Shown: one piece after another, positions 40,598 to 48,991 of the stretch | How positions within the stretch are numbered: position 1 is the first letter of the stretch | Layout: every line of letters begins with the position of its first letter | Assembly (NCBI RefSeq): GCF_014649775.1 | Contig: NZ_BMTR01000013.1 | Coordinates: forward strand, 124,001 to 188,000 | Length of the DNA stretch: 64,000 nucleotides | Origin: Streptomyces longisporoflavus | Lineage (GTDB): Bacteria > Actinomycetota > Actinomycetes > Streptomycetales > Streptomycetaceae | Reading direction: 5' to 3' | Program-made: the position numbers and the translations under genes | The notes under the pieces: generated by a model | Told to the model about the DNA's origin: nothing | Seen by the model: only the letters and a program-made list of their open reading frames with translations | Database searches by the model: none

Positions 40598-41816
40598 GGG
40601 GGTGGCGGAGCGGCAGCAGCGGGGGGAGGATCGCGAGCCCTTGGAGCAGCCCGGGCCCGAGTCCGCGGAGGAGTCCGAGCCCGAGTCCGCGGAGGACCGC
40701 GAGCCCGCCGAGAAGGTGACCCCCCGCCCCGGCCGGCCCCGTCGGCGCAGCCGCGTCAAGACGGTCGCCATCGCCGTCGCGGCGCTCGTCGCGGCGGGCG
40801 GGGTCACCGTGGCCACGCTCGGTCTCGGGGGGAACAGCGCGGCCGGCGGCGACTCGGCGGGCGGGCTGCCGCCCAAGACCGCCGACGTGGCCCGGCAGAC
40901 GCTCCAGGACACCCAGAGCGCAGACGGGGAGCTCGGTCACGGACCCGCGGCCACCGTCACGGGCCGGCTGCCCGGCACCGTCACCCGGCTGCCCGACACG
41001 GGCGAGGAGATCACCCGTGGCCAGGATCTGTACGAGGTGGACGAGAAGCCGGTGACCCTGATGTACGGCGAACGCCCCGCCTACCGCGCCCTGGAAGAGG
41101 GCCAGGAGGGCTCCGACGTACGGCAGTTGGAGAAGAACCTGAGCAAGCTCGGCTACGACGGGTTCACGGTGGACGACGCGTACACCTCCGGCACCGCGGA
41201 CGCGGTCCGCGCCTGGCAGGAGGACCGGGGCCTTCAGGAGACCGGCCGGGTCGAGCTCGGCCGCGTCGTGTTCGCGCCCGGCGCGGTGCGCGTCGAGGGC
41301 CTGGAGGCAGCCGAGGGGGACCCGGCGTCCCCCGGCCGCAAGGTCCTCTCGTACACCGGCACCGACCGGGCCGTGACCGTCGCACTCGAACCGGCCGACC
41401 AGGGACTGGCGAAGAAGGGCGCCGACGTCGAGGTCACGCTCCCCGACGACACCACCGTCGACGGCACGGTCGACGAGGTCTCCACGGTGATCGTGCCGGG
41501 CAGCGGCCAGAACGAGGAGGCGCAGACCAGTATCGAGGTGGTCGTGGGGCTCAAGGGCGGGAAAGCGCAGAAGGCCGCCGGTGCCTACACCCTCGCCTCG
41601 GTGGACGTCGCCTTCACCGCGGGCGAGCGCGAGGACGTCCTGACCGTGCCCGTCGCCGCCCTGGTCGCACTGGAGGAGGGCGGATTCGGCGTGGAGGTCG
41701 TCAAGGGGAAGTCGACGCGGTACGTGCCCGTCACCACCGGGCTCTTCGCGGGCGGCAAGGTCGAGATCACCGGGGACGGGATCACCGAGGGCACGACCGT
41801 GGGGATGCCGAAGTGA
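40590..41816 (+). CDS. MacA-like membrane-fusion protein with peptidoglycan-binding domain
   Basis: 408 aa. The cytoplasmic N-terminus is very acidic (repeated ESAEE/ESAED), then basic, then one membrane helix at about 57-80. Outside are a lipoyl-like beta segment (ATVTGRLPGTVTRLPDTGEE), a PG_binding_1 domain (EGSDVRQLEKNLSKLGYDGF) and C-terminal adaptor beta-barrels (VPVAALVALEEGGFGVEVV). These Gram-positive adaptors link MacB-type transporters to the wall. It overlaps both neighbours. Confidence 0.85.
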   Translation: MSEGVAERQQRGEDREPLEQPGPESAEESEPESAEDREPAEKVTPRPGRPRRRSRVKTVAIAVAALVAAGGVTVATLGLGGNSAAGGDSAGGLPPKTADVARQTLQDTQSADGELGHGPAATVTGRLPGTVTRLPDTGEEITRGQDLYEVDEKPVTLMYGERPAYRALEEGQEGSDVRQLEKNLSKLGYDGFTVDDAYTSGTADAVRAWQEDRGLQETGRVELGRVVFAPGAVRVEGLEAAEGDPASPGRKVLSYTGTDRAVTVALEPADQGLAKKGADVEVTLPDDTTVDGTVDEVSTVIVPGSGQNEEAQTSIEVVVGLKGGKAQKAAGAYTLASVDVAFTAGEREDVLTVPVAALVALEEGGFGVEVVKGKSTRYVPVTTGLFAGGKVEITGDGITEGTTVGMPK

Positions 41817-42535
41817 ACGGCACCAGCGGCAGCGCCGCCATGATCTCCCTGACGGACGTCACCAAGGTCTACGCGGGCGGTGTCGCCGCCCTCGCCGGGG
41901 TCAGCCTGCGTGTCGGGCGGGGCGAACTCACCGCCATCGTCGGCCCTTCGGGGTCCGGCAAGTCGACCATGCTCAACGTGCTCGGGACCCTGGACCGGCC
42001 CACCTCGGGGAGCGTGCACATCGACGGCCACGACGTGGGACGGCTCGGCGACGCAGAGCTGTCCGCGCTGCGGTCGAGCCGCATCGGCTTCGTGTTCCAG
42101 CAGTTCCACCTCGCGTCCGGCGTTCCGGCCCTGGACAACGTGGCCGACGGACTCCTGTACTCCGGGCTTCGCGCCGCGGAGCGCCGCCGGCGTGCCGCCG
42201 CGGCCCTCGAACGGGTCGGCCTGGCCCACCGCATGGACCACGAGCCGCACGAGCTGTCGGGAGGAGAGCGGCAGCGCGTCGCCATCGCCCGCGCGGTGGC
42301 GGGCGAACCCCCGCTGCTGCTCGCCGACGAACCGACCGGCGCGCTCGACTCGGTCTCGGGGGCGGGGGTGATGCGGCTGCTGAGAGAACTGCACGCCGCG
42401 GGCACCACCGTCGTGATCATCACGCACGACAGGGAGATCGCCGAGGGGCTGCCCAGACAGGTGCGCATGCGGGACGGCAGGATCACCGAAGACCTGGACC
42501 AGGGCCACCACGCCCTGACGGGGGTGGCGCGATGA
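41813..42535 (+). CDS. MacB/LolD-type ABC transporter ATPase
   Basis: 240 aa from a GTG overlapping the adaptor stop (GTGA). Walker A GPSGSGKST, Q-loop FVFQQFHL, signature LSGGERQRVAIARA, Walker B LLLADEPTGALD and H-loop ITHDRE are all intact. It pairs with the FtsX-type permease encoded next (ATGA overlap). The group is the type VII ABC superfamily used for mechanotransmission and peptide or antibiotic resistance, not classic import. Confidence 0.93.
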   Translation: MNGTSGSAAMISLTDVTKVYAGGVAALAGVSLRVGRGELTAIVGPSGSGKSTMLNVLGTLDRPTSGSVHIDGHDVGRLGDAELSALRSSRIGFVFQQFHLASGVPALDNVADGLLYSGLRAAERRRRAAAALERVGLAHRMDHEPHELSGGERQRVAIARAVAGEPPLLLADEPTGALDSVSGAGVMRLLRELHAAGTTVVIITHDREIAEGLPRQVRMRDGRITEDLDQGHHALTGVAR

Positions 42536-43833
42536 ACGGCGACCTCATCGACGTAGAGACGGACGGGGACGCGTCGCACACGGGGGCGCACACGGGCCGG
42601 ACGGCCCCGTTCGACGCGGCCGCAGAACACACGCCCGCCCGGCTCAGGCCCGCCCGCCTGCGCCCCCGCGACGTGCTCAAGGTCGGCGCGGTCGGCCTGC
42701 GCACCCGCCCGCTGCGCGCCTTCCTCTCCGCGCTCGGCATCGCCATCGGTATCGCGGCGATGGTCGCGGTCGTCGGCATCTCCTCGTCGTCGCGCGCCGA
42801 CCTCGACCGCACCCTCGCCTCGCTCGGCACGAACCTGCTCACCGTCTCGCCCGGCAACACACTGACCGGCGAGGAGGCCCAACTGCCGGTGCGAGCCGAG
42901 GACATGGTCGGTCGCATCACCCCGGTCGAGACGGTGTCCGCCATCGGCCGCGTGGACGACGCGAAGGTCTACCGCACCGACCGCATCCCCGAGACGGAGA
43001 CCAACGGAATCGTCGCCTACGCCGCCCGCACCGACCTGCGCCCGGCCATCGGGGCACGCGTCGGCAGCGGTTCCTGGCTCAACGCGGCCACCGCCGCCTA
43101 CCCGGCCACCGTCCTCGGCGCGACCGCGGCGCAACACCTGGGCGTGAGCCACGCGAGCCCGGACACCCAAGTGGTCATCGGCGGCGAGAGGTTCACCGTC
43201 GTGGGCATCCTCCAACCGGCCGCCCTCGCCCCGGAGCTGGACAACGCGGCGCTGATCGGCTGGCCCGCGGCCGGCACCGAGCTGGGCTTCGACGGCCGTC
43301 CGACCACCGTCTACACCCGCTCCGAGGACGCGAGCGTCGAGCAGGTCAGCTCGGTGCTCGGCGCCACGGCGAACCCCGAGGCGCCCAACGAGACGGAGGT
43401 GTCGCGCCCCTCGGACGCGCTCGCCGCCCAGCAGGCCGCGGGCAAGGCCTTCACCGGGCTGCTGCTCGGCCTGGGCGCGGTGGCGCTGCTCGTCGGCGGT
43501 GTCGGGGTGGCCAACACCATGGTCATCTCGGTCCTCGAACGGCGCCCGGAGATCGGCCTGCGCCGGTCGCTCGGCGCGACGCGGGGCCAGATCCGCACCC
43601 AGTTCCTGGCGGAGTCCCTGCTCCTGTCCGCGCTCGGCGGCCTCGGCGGGGCGGTGATCGGCACCGCGGTCACGTACGGGTACGCGATCTATCAGGGCTG
43701 GCCCACGGTCGTCCCGGCGTGGGCGGTGGCGGGCGGCGCGGTGGCGACGCTCGGCATCGGCGCCCTCGCGGGCCTCTACCCGGCCATCCGCGCCTCGCGG
43801 CTGCCGCCGACCGAGGCGCTCGCGACTCCGTAG
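42532..43833 (+). CDS. MacB/FtsX-type ABC permease
   Basis: 433 aa. One helix near the N-terminus (RAFLSALGIAIGIAAMVAVVGIS), a ~230-residue extracytoplasmic MacB_PCD domain, then three helices at the C-terminus (LLLGLGAVALLVGGVGVANTM, LLLSALGGLGGAVIGTAV, and AGGAVATLGIGALAGLYPAI). The coupling segment ERRPEIGLRRSLGATRGQI is typical. Together with the ATPase and MacA-like adaptor it forms a complete tripartite-style exporter, probably for a peptide or drug stress. Confidence 0.92.
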   Translation: MNGDLIDVETDGDASHTGAHTGRTAPFDAAAEHTPARLRPARLRPRDVLKVGAVGLRTRPLRAFLSALGIAIGIAAMVAVVGISSSSRADLDRTLASLGTNLLTVSPGNTLTGEEAQLPVRAEDMVGRITPVETVSAIGRVDDAKVYRTDRIPETETNGIVAYAARTDLRPAIGARVGSGSWLNAATAAYPATVLGATAAQHLGVSHASPDTQVVIGGERFTVVGILQPAALAPELDNAALIGWPAAGTELGFDGRPTTVYTRSEDASVEQVSSVLGATANPEAPNETEVSRPSDALAAQQAAGKAFTGLLLGLGAVALLVGGVGVANTMVISVLERRPEIGLRRSLGATRGQIRTQFLAESLLLSALGGLGGAVIGTAVTYGYAIYQGWPTVVPAWAVAGGAVATLGIGALAGLYPAIRASRLPPTEALATP

Positions 43834-43847
43834 GGCCGCGCCCCGCC

Positions 43848-43913
43848 GGACACCTCAGCCCAGCTGCTCGGACACCTCAGCCCAGCTGCTCGGACACCTC
43901 AGCCCAGCTGCTC
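43848..43913. repeat. Three tandem 22-bp repeats over the helD stop codon
   Basis: Units 43848-43869, 43870-43891 and 43892-43913 are identical (GGACACCTCAGCCCAGCTGCTC). The third unit encodes the helicase C-terminus EQLG and its TGA, so two extra copies of the C-terminal codons plus stop follow the gene. Confidence 0.95.
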
Positions 43914-45956
43914 CGGCAGCCCGGCCGAGTGCACGACGGTGAGTCCCGACACCGCGCGGGTCAGGGCGACGTACAGCCGTCGCAGTCCCGTCCGTTCGTC
44001 GGGCTCGCCGTCCACCACGGCGGCGGGCTCGTCGAGGACCACGTAGTCGTACTCAAGTCCCTTGGCGAGGGAGGCCGGGACGAGCGTGAGACGGGTGTCC
44101 GGGGTGGTTTCCTCGCCGGGCGAGAGGTACGTCATCCCGGCCGCCTCCAGGATCTTTGCCAGTGCGGGAACGCGGGCGTCGGCGGCGATGAGGCCGATCG
44201 AGCCCTCGTGCCGCAGCGACTCCAGGCAGGCTTCGAGGGAAGCGGCGTCCAGGTCCTCCACCTGCCGCACCACCAGCGAACCGGCCGACTCACGCACCGA
44301 CTTGACCTCGGCGAGGCCCGGCGCGATGGACGGCAGCAGGCGGGAGGCGTAGGCGATGACCTCACGCGGCACACGGAAACCCGCCGTGAGCTCCTCCACG
44401 ACGGCGTCCTCCTTCCCCAGGTGCGCGAGGGCCTGCTCCCAGCTACGGGTGGCCCAGGGCGTCGTGCCCTGCGCGAGGTCGCCGAGGATCGTGGCGGAGC
44501 CGGTCGTGCAACGGCGCCCCACCGCCCGGTACTGCATGGGCGAGAGGTCCTGCGCCTCGTCGAGCACCACATGGCCGAGCGAGTGGGTCCGCGCCACGAG
44601 GTCGTTCGCCTCGTCGATCAGCACGGCGTCGGCGGCCGACCACTTGGCCGCCTTGACCCCGCGCACCGGCTTGCTCCAGAGGATCAGCTTCTGCTCGTCC
44701 TCGTCGAGAATCCCCTCCGCGTGTACGGCGAGGAATTCGGCGTCGGAGAGCAGCCGCAGCACGAGCTTGGCGGGATCGACGGGCGGCCACACCGCCTTGA
44801 CGGCCGCCTTCACCGCGGGGTTACGGGCCACCGCGTCCTGCACACGGTCGTCCGGGGCCTCGCCCGCCCGCTCCATCTGTACGAGCACGGCGTGCGCGAT
44901 GCGCTGCGGCAGCGCGTCACGGGCGGCCCCGTACCGGATGTCCCGGGCCAGCAACTCACCGACGATCTCTTCCAGTTCGTACGCGGGAACCCGCCAGCGC
45001 CGCGAACCGCGCACCACCACGACGGACTCGACCGGCATGGTCACGTGCGAGCGCAGGGCCTTGCGCAGTACGGCGGCCATCCGGGCGTCGCCCTTGACGA
45101 CGGCGGCGGCCGCGTCGTCCGTCCCCCGCACCTCCACGTGCGCCACGAGATCGCCGACCGTCGCCTGCTTGACCTCAAGCTCGCCCAGCGCCGGCAGGAC
45201 CTGCTCGATGTAGTGCAGGAAGGACTTGTTGGGCCCGATGACCAGGGTGCCGGTCCTGGCCAGGCGCTCGCGGTGGGCGTAGAGGAGGTAGGCGACGCGG
45301 TGCAGGCCGACGGCGGTCTTTCCGGTGCCGGGGCCGCCTTGTACGCAGACCGAGCCGCCGAGGTCGCTGCGGACGATCTCGTCCTGCTCGGGCTGGATCG
45401 TGGCAACGATGTCGCGCATGGGGCCGACGCGGGGCCGCTCGATCTCCTGCTGGAGCAGCTTGCTCGTCCGCTCGGCCTCGTCGGCGTCGCTGAGGTGCTC
45501 GTCCTCGTACGCCGTGAGGTCGCCGCCGGTGTACCCGAAGCGCCGCCGCAGGGCGATGTCCATCGGGGCCTTCTTGGAGGCCCGGTAGAAGGGCTGCGAG
45601 ACCGGGGCGCGCCAGTCGATGACCATCGGGTCGCCGTCGGCGTCGTGGACGTGCCGCCGCCCGATGTAGAACTGCTCGCCCTCCGCGCCTTCCGCCCGGT
45701 CGGCGCCGGGGGCGTGGAGGTAGTCGAGGCGGCCGAAGAAGAGGGGGGTGTGGGAGAGGTCGGCGAGGGACTTGATCCGCTCGTCGATCTGGCTCTGCAG
45801 AACGGCGGCGTTGACCCAGTTCGCGGTGACATCGCGGATGTCGAGCGCCTCGGCGTCCTCGCGCATGGCTCGGAGGGCCGAGCGGGATGCGGCGAGGTGG
45901 GTCCGCTCTCGGGAGAGGGGATCGAGGGGGGCGAGGGGGTCGGGGCGGCCGTGCAC
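43899..45956 (-). CDS. helD: HelD-type UvrD/Rep-like helicase, RNA polymerase-recycling factor
   Basis: 685 aa from a GTG at 45956. The N-terminal ~170 residues hold the HelD pattern: RERTHLAASRSALRAM coiled segment, FFGRLDY, FYIGRRHV and MVIDWRAPVSQPFYRA. SF1 helicase motifs follow: Walker A GGPGTGKTAVGLHR, VVLDEAQDLSPMQ (motif II), GDLAQGTTPWA (motif III) and RRLYVALTRAVSGL (motif VI). HelD proteins bind RNA polymerase and free it from stalled complexes or rifamycins. The length fits actinobacterial class II HelD. Whether it confers rifamycin tolerance is not visible from sequence. Confidence 0.9.
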   Translation of the reverse strand: MHGRPDPLAPLDPLSRERTHLAASRSALRAMREDAEALDIRDVTANWVNAAVLQSQIDERIKSLADLSHTPLFFGRLDYLHAPGADRAEGAEGEQFYIGRRHVHDADGDPMVIDWRAPVSQPFYRASKKAPMDIALRRRFGYTGGDLTAYEDEHLSDADEAERTSKLLQQEIERPRVGPMRDIVATIQPEQDEIVRSDLGGSVCVQGGPGTGKTAVGLHRVAYLLYAHRERLARTGTLVIGPNKSFLHYIEQVLPALGELEVKQATVGDLVAHVEVRGTDDAAAAVVKGDARMAAVLRKALRSHVTMPVESVVVVRGSRRWRVPAYELEEIVGELLARDIRYGAARDALPQRIAHAVLVQMERAGEAPDDRVQDAVARNPAVKAAVKAVWPPVDPAKLVLRLLSDAEFLAVHAEGILDEDEQKLILWSKPVRGVKAAKWSAADAVLIDEANDLVARTHSLGHVVLDEAQDLSPMQYRAVGRRCTTGSATILGDLAQGTTPWATRSWEQALAHLGKEDAVVEELTAGFRVPREVIAYASRLLPSIAPGLAEVKSVRESAGSLVVRQVEDLDAASLEACLESLRHEGSIGLIAADARVPALAKILEAAGMTYLSPGEETTPDTRLTLVPASLAKGLEYDYVVLDEPAAVVDGEPDERTGLRRLYVALTRAVSGLTVVHSAGLPEQLG

Positions 45957-46042
45957 GGGTTGCCTCCGGCGGGGGTGCGGGATGGGGGCAGACCGGGCAT
46001 CTTATGCCCCGCTTCTCGGGGCGGCCACTGAATATCCCCTCC

Positions 46043-46109
46043 GGGTGGGGGTGGGTGGGGGTGCCCCGCGCTTTGTTCGTGCCGAACAGGCTCTCCCGCC
46101 CACCCGCCC
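46043..46109. repeat. G-quadruplex pair in the helD/GT87 divergent promoter region
   Basis: GGGTGGGGGTGGGTGGGGG (46043-46061, plus strand) and CCCGCCCACCCGCCC (46095-46109, G4 on the minus strand) flank a GTTCGTGCCGAAC inverted repeat. The minus-strand motif is followed by GAGAGCCTGT, the same flank as at 29867. Confidence 0.7.
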
Positions 46110-46145
46110 GATTGGCCCGCGTCTAGATCCACTAAGGTCACCGGC

Positions 46146-47513
46146 GTGGAGCGACTTAGGGTGAGTGCATGGTCACGGTGCGTGCCGGTGTCTGCGGCTG
46201 CCTGCGCTCTTCTTCTCGTTTCGCTCGCCGCGTTCGCCGTCCTCTGTCTCGCTCAGCGCATCCCCATGGCCGACACCCTCGTCTACCGGGCCGAAGGCGC
46301 CGCCGTGGTCGACGGGCGGGATCTCTACGGGTTCACCGTGACGGAGTGGGATCTTCCGGCCACGTATCCGCCGTTCGCCGCCATCCTCTTCGTACCGACC
46401 ACCTGGCTTCCCCTCCCCGCGCTCAAGCTCGCCTTCGTCGTGGGGAACGTCGGGCTGCTCGCGGTTCTCGTCCATCTCTCCTGCCGCCTCGCCGGGCTTC
46501 CCACCCGCCTCGCGCCCCTCATCGCCGGGACCGCCCTCGCCCTCTGGCTCGAACCCGTCTTCCAGACGGTCGTGTTCGGGCAGATCAATCTCGCTCTGGC
46601 CTGCCTGATCCTCTGGGATCTGACCAGGCCCCCCGGCGCCGTCGGCAAAGGCTTCGCGATCGGCGTCGCCGCCGGGATCAAGCTCACTCCGGCGATCTTC
46701 ATCGCGTATCTGTTCCTCACCGGGCGCGTACGCGAAGGGGCGACCGCCGTGGCCTCCCTCGCAGGCACCGTCGCACTCGGCGCGCTCGCGCTGCCTGCCG
46801 CCAGCGTCGACTTCTGGACCCACCGGATCTTCGAGACGGGCCGCGTCGGCAAGGCGTGGATCGTCGACAACCAGTCCCTCCAGGGGCTGGTGGCCAGGGC
46901 GACGCATGACCCGCATCCGGGGCTCGTGTGGGGCGTACCCGCCGTTCTCGTCGCCACCGCGGGGCTGTGGCTCGCGAGCCGCACCCGCGGCGAATCCCGT
47001 GACCAGCCCCGTCACGAGGCCCGCGGCGTCCTCCTGACGGCCGCCACCGCGCTCCTCGTCTCGCCCATCAGCTGGTCCCACCACTGGGTCTGGTGCGTAC
47101 CGCTCCTGATCGTGCTCATGGCAGAGGGCCGCACCCGCCTGACCGCGGCGGTGGCGGCCCTCTTCACGGCCCGCACCCTGTGGCTGGTCCCGCACCAGGG
47201 CGATCTGGACCTTCGCCTTCCGGCTTTGCAGCAGCCGCTCGCCTCGCCCTACCCCCTGCTGACCCTGGCCCTGGCCCTGCTGCTCAGTTGTCGGCGAGCA
47301 GCTCGTCCGCGTCCACGATCCGGTACGCGTATCCCTGCTCAGCAAGGAACCGCTGCCGATGCGCCGCGAAGTCCTGGTCGATGGTGTCCCGGGCCACCAC
47401 GGAGTAGAAGCGGGCCTCGTGACCGTCGGCCTTCGGACGCAGCACGCGACCGAGCCGCTGCGCCTCCTCCTGCCGGGAGCCGAACGTCCCGGACACCTGA
47501 ATGGCGACCGTAG
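46146..47513 (+). CDS. GT87/DUF2029 polyprenyl-phosphate mannosyltransferase-like protein with a run-on C-terminus
   Basis: 455 aa from a GTG. About ten membrane helices spread over residues 15-380, beginning AAACALLLVSLAAFAVLCLA. Family motifs are DTLVYRAEGAAVVDGRDLYG and LPATYPPFAAILF with the catalytic Asp region, FGQINLALACLILWDL, AAGIKLTPAIFIAYL and SPISWSHHWVWCVPLL. It likely uses a lipid-linked sugar to glycosylate a lipoglycan or polysaccharide in the membrane. After LLTLALALLLSC the last ~75 codons (47284-47513) are antisense to the XPB gene and Arg/Pro-rich, so the natural stop seems to have been lost. Confidence 0.8.
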   Translation: MERLRVSAWSRCVPVSAAACALLLVSLAAFAVLCLAQRIPMADTLVYRAEGAAVVDGRDLYGFTVTEWDLPATYPPFAAILFVPTTWLPLPALKLAFVVGNVGLLAVLVHLSCRLAGLPTRLAPLIAGTALALWLEPVFQTVVFGQINLALACLILWDLTRPPGAVGKGFAIGVAAGIKLTPAIFIAYLFLTGRVREGATAVASLAGTVALGALALPAASVDFWTHRIFETGRVGKAWIVDNQSLQGLVARATHDPHPGLVWGVPAVLVATAGLWLASRTRGESRDQPRHEARGVLLTAATALLVSPISWSHHWVWCVPLLIVLMAEGRTRLTAAVAALFTARTLWLVPHQGDLDLRLPALQQPLASPYPLLTLALALLLSCRRAARPRPRSGTRIPAQQGTAADAPRSPGRWCPGPPRSRSGPRDRRPSDAARDRAAAPPPAGSRTSRTPEWRP

Positions 47514-48927
47514 CCTCGGGCAGGTCGATCGAGAAGTTGGCGACCTTCGAGACGACGAGGACGGAGATCTCGCCCTGCCGGAACGCGTCGAACAGCTTCT
47601 CGCGCTGCGCGTTCGTCGTCTCGCCCTTGATGACCGGCGCGTCCAGATGCTCGCCGAGCTCGTCGAGCTGGTCGATGTACTGGCCGATGACCAGGGTCTG
47701 CTCACCGGCATGCTTCCTGACCAGCGCCTCCGTCACCTTCCGCTTCGTGGCGGTGGTGGCGCAGAAGCGGTACTTCTCCTCGGCCTCGGCCGTCGCGTAC
47801 GCGAGCCGCTCCGAGTCCGTCAGATTGACCCGCACCTCGACACAGTCCGCGGGCGCGATGTAACCCTGCGCCTCGATCTCCTTCCACGGAGCGTCGAACC
47901 GCTTGGGGCCGATGAGGGAGAACACGTCCGACTCGCGGCCGTCCTCCCGCACGAGGGTCGCCGTCAGGCCCAGGCGCCGACGGGCCTGGAGGTCGGCGGT
48001 GAACTTGAAGACGGGGGCGGGGAGCAGGTGCACCTCGTCGTAGACGACAAGGCCCCAGTCCCTGGAGTCGAAGAGTTCGAGGTGCGGGTAGACACCCTTC
48101 CGCTTCGTCGTCAGGACCTGGTACGTGGCGATGGTGACCGGACGGATCTCCTTGCGGGTCCCGCTGTACTCGCCGATCTCGTCCTCGGTCAGCGAGGTCC
48201 GCTTGATCAGTTCGTGCTTCCACTGCCTGGCCGAGACCGTGTTGGTCACCAGGATCAGCGTCGTCGCCTTGGCCTCCGCCATGGCGCCCGCGCCGACCAG
48301 CGTCTTCCCCGCGCCGCAGGGCAGCACGACCACACCGCTGCCGCCGTGCCAGAACCCCTCGACCGCCTGCTTCTGGTACGGCCGCAAGCTCCAGCCGTCC
48401 TCCGCGAGGTCGATCCGGTGCGCCTCGCCGTCGACGTACCCGGCGAGGTCTTCGGCGGGCCAGCCCAGCTTCAGGAGCGTCTGCTTGATCTGGCCGCGCT
48501 CGGAGGGGTGGACGACGACGGTGTCCGCGTCGACCCGGTCACCGACGAGCGGCTGCACCTTCTTGGAGCGCAGGATCTCTTCCAGGACCGGCCGGTCGTT
48601 GGTGGTCAGGACGAGGCCGTGCGTGGGGTGCTTGGAGAGCGTGAGCCGGCCGTAGCGCGCCATCGTCTCGGCGATGTCCACGAGCAGCGCGTGCGGCACG
48701 GGGTAGCGGGAGAACTCCACGAGGGCGTCCACGACCTGCTCGGCGTCGTGTCCCGCCGCGCGGGCGTTCCACAGGCCCAGCGGCGTCACGCGGTAGGTGT
48801 GGATGTGCTCGGGAGCACGCTCCAGCTCCGCGAAGGGCGCGATGACACGGCGGCAGGCCTCCGCCTGCTCGTGGTCGACCTCGAGCAGGAGAGTCTTGTC
48901 CGACTGGACGATCAGGGGACCATTCAC
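47284..48927 (-). CDS. XPB/Ssl2-like SF2 DNA helicase
   Basis: 547 aa from the GTG at 48927 (GAAAGGGTG upstream). The N-terminal damage-recognition-like domain covers about 1-170. Motif I is LPCGAGKTLVGAGAM, motif II VVYDEVHLLPAP (DEVH), motif III GLTATLVREDG, the thumb-like FCATTATKRK region follows, and motif VI is QRLGRVLRPK. Bacterial XPB unwinds DNA 3'-5' and is linked to repair. Its presumed partner gene follows upstream on the same strand, 65 bp away. Its last 230 bp are overlapped by the run-on GT87 frame. Confidence 0.9.
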   Translation of the reverse strand: MNGPLIVQSDKTLLLEVDHEQAEACRRVIAPFAELERAPEHIHTYRVTPLGLWNARAAGHDAEQVVDALVEFSRYPVPHALLVDIAETMARYGRLTLSKHPTHGLVLTTNDRPVLEEILRSKKVQPLVGDRVDADTVVVHPSERGQIKQTLLKLGWPAEDLAGYVDGEAHRIDLAEDGWSLRPYQKQAVEGFWHGGSGVVVLPCGAGKTLVGAGAMAEAKATTLILVTNTVSARQWKHELIKRTSLTEDEIGEYSGTRKEIRPVTIATYQVLTTKRKGVYPHLELFDSRDWGLVVYDEVHLLPAPVFKFTADLQARRRLGLTATLVREDGRESDVFSLIGPKRFDAPWKEIEAQGYIAPADCVEVRVNLTDSERLAYATAEAEEKYRFCATTATKRKVTEALVRKHAGEQTLVIGQYIDQLDELGEHLDAPVIKGETTNAQREKLFDAFRQGEISVLVVSKVANFSIDLPEATVAIQVSGTFGSRQEEAQRLGRVLRPKADGHEARFYSVVARDTIDQDFAAHRQRFLAEQGYAYRIVDADELLADN

Positions 48928-48991
48928 GCGCGCACCCTTTCGGTAAGCCAAACGTCCAGTGTGCCGCATGGCGCGCGCATACGGTCCGGGC

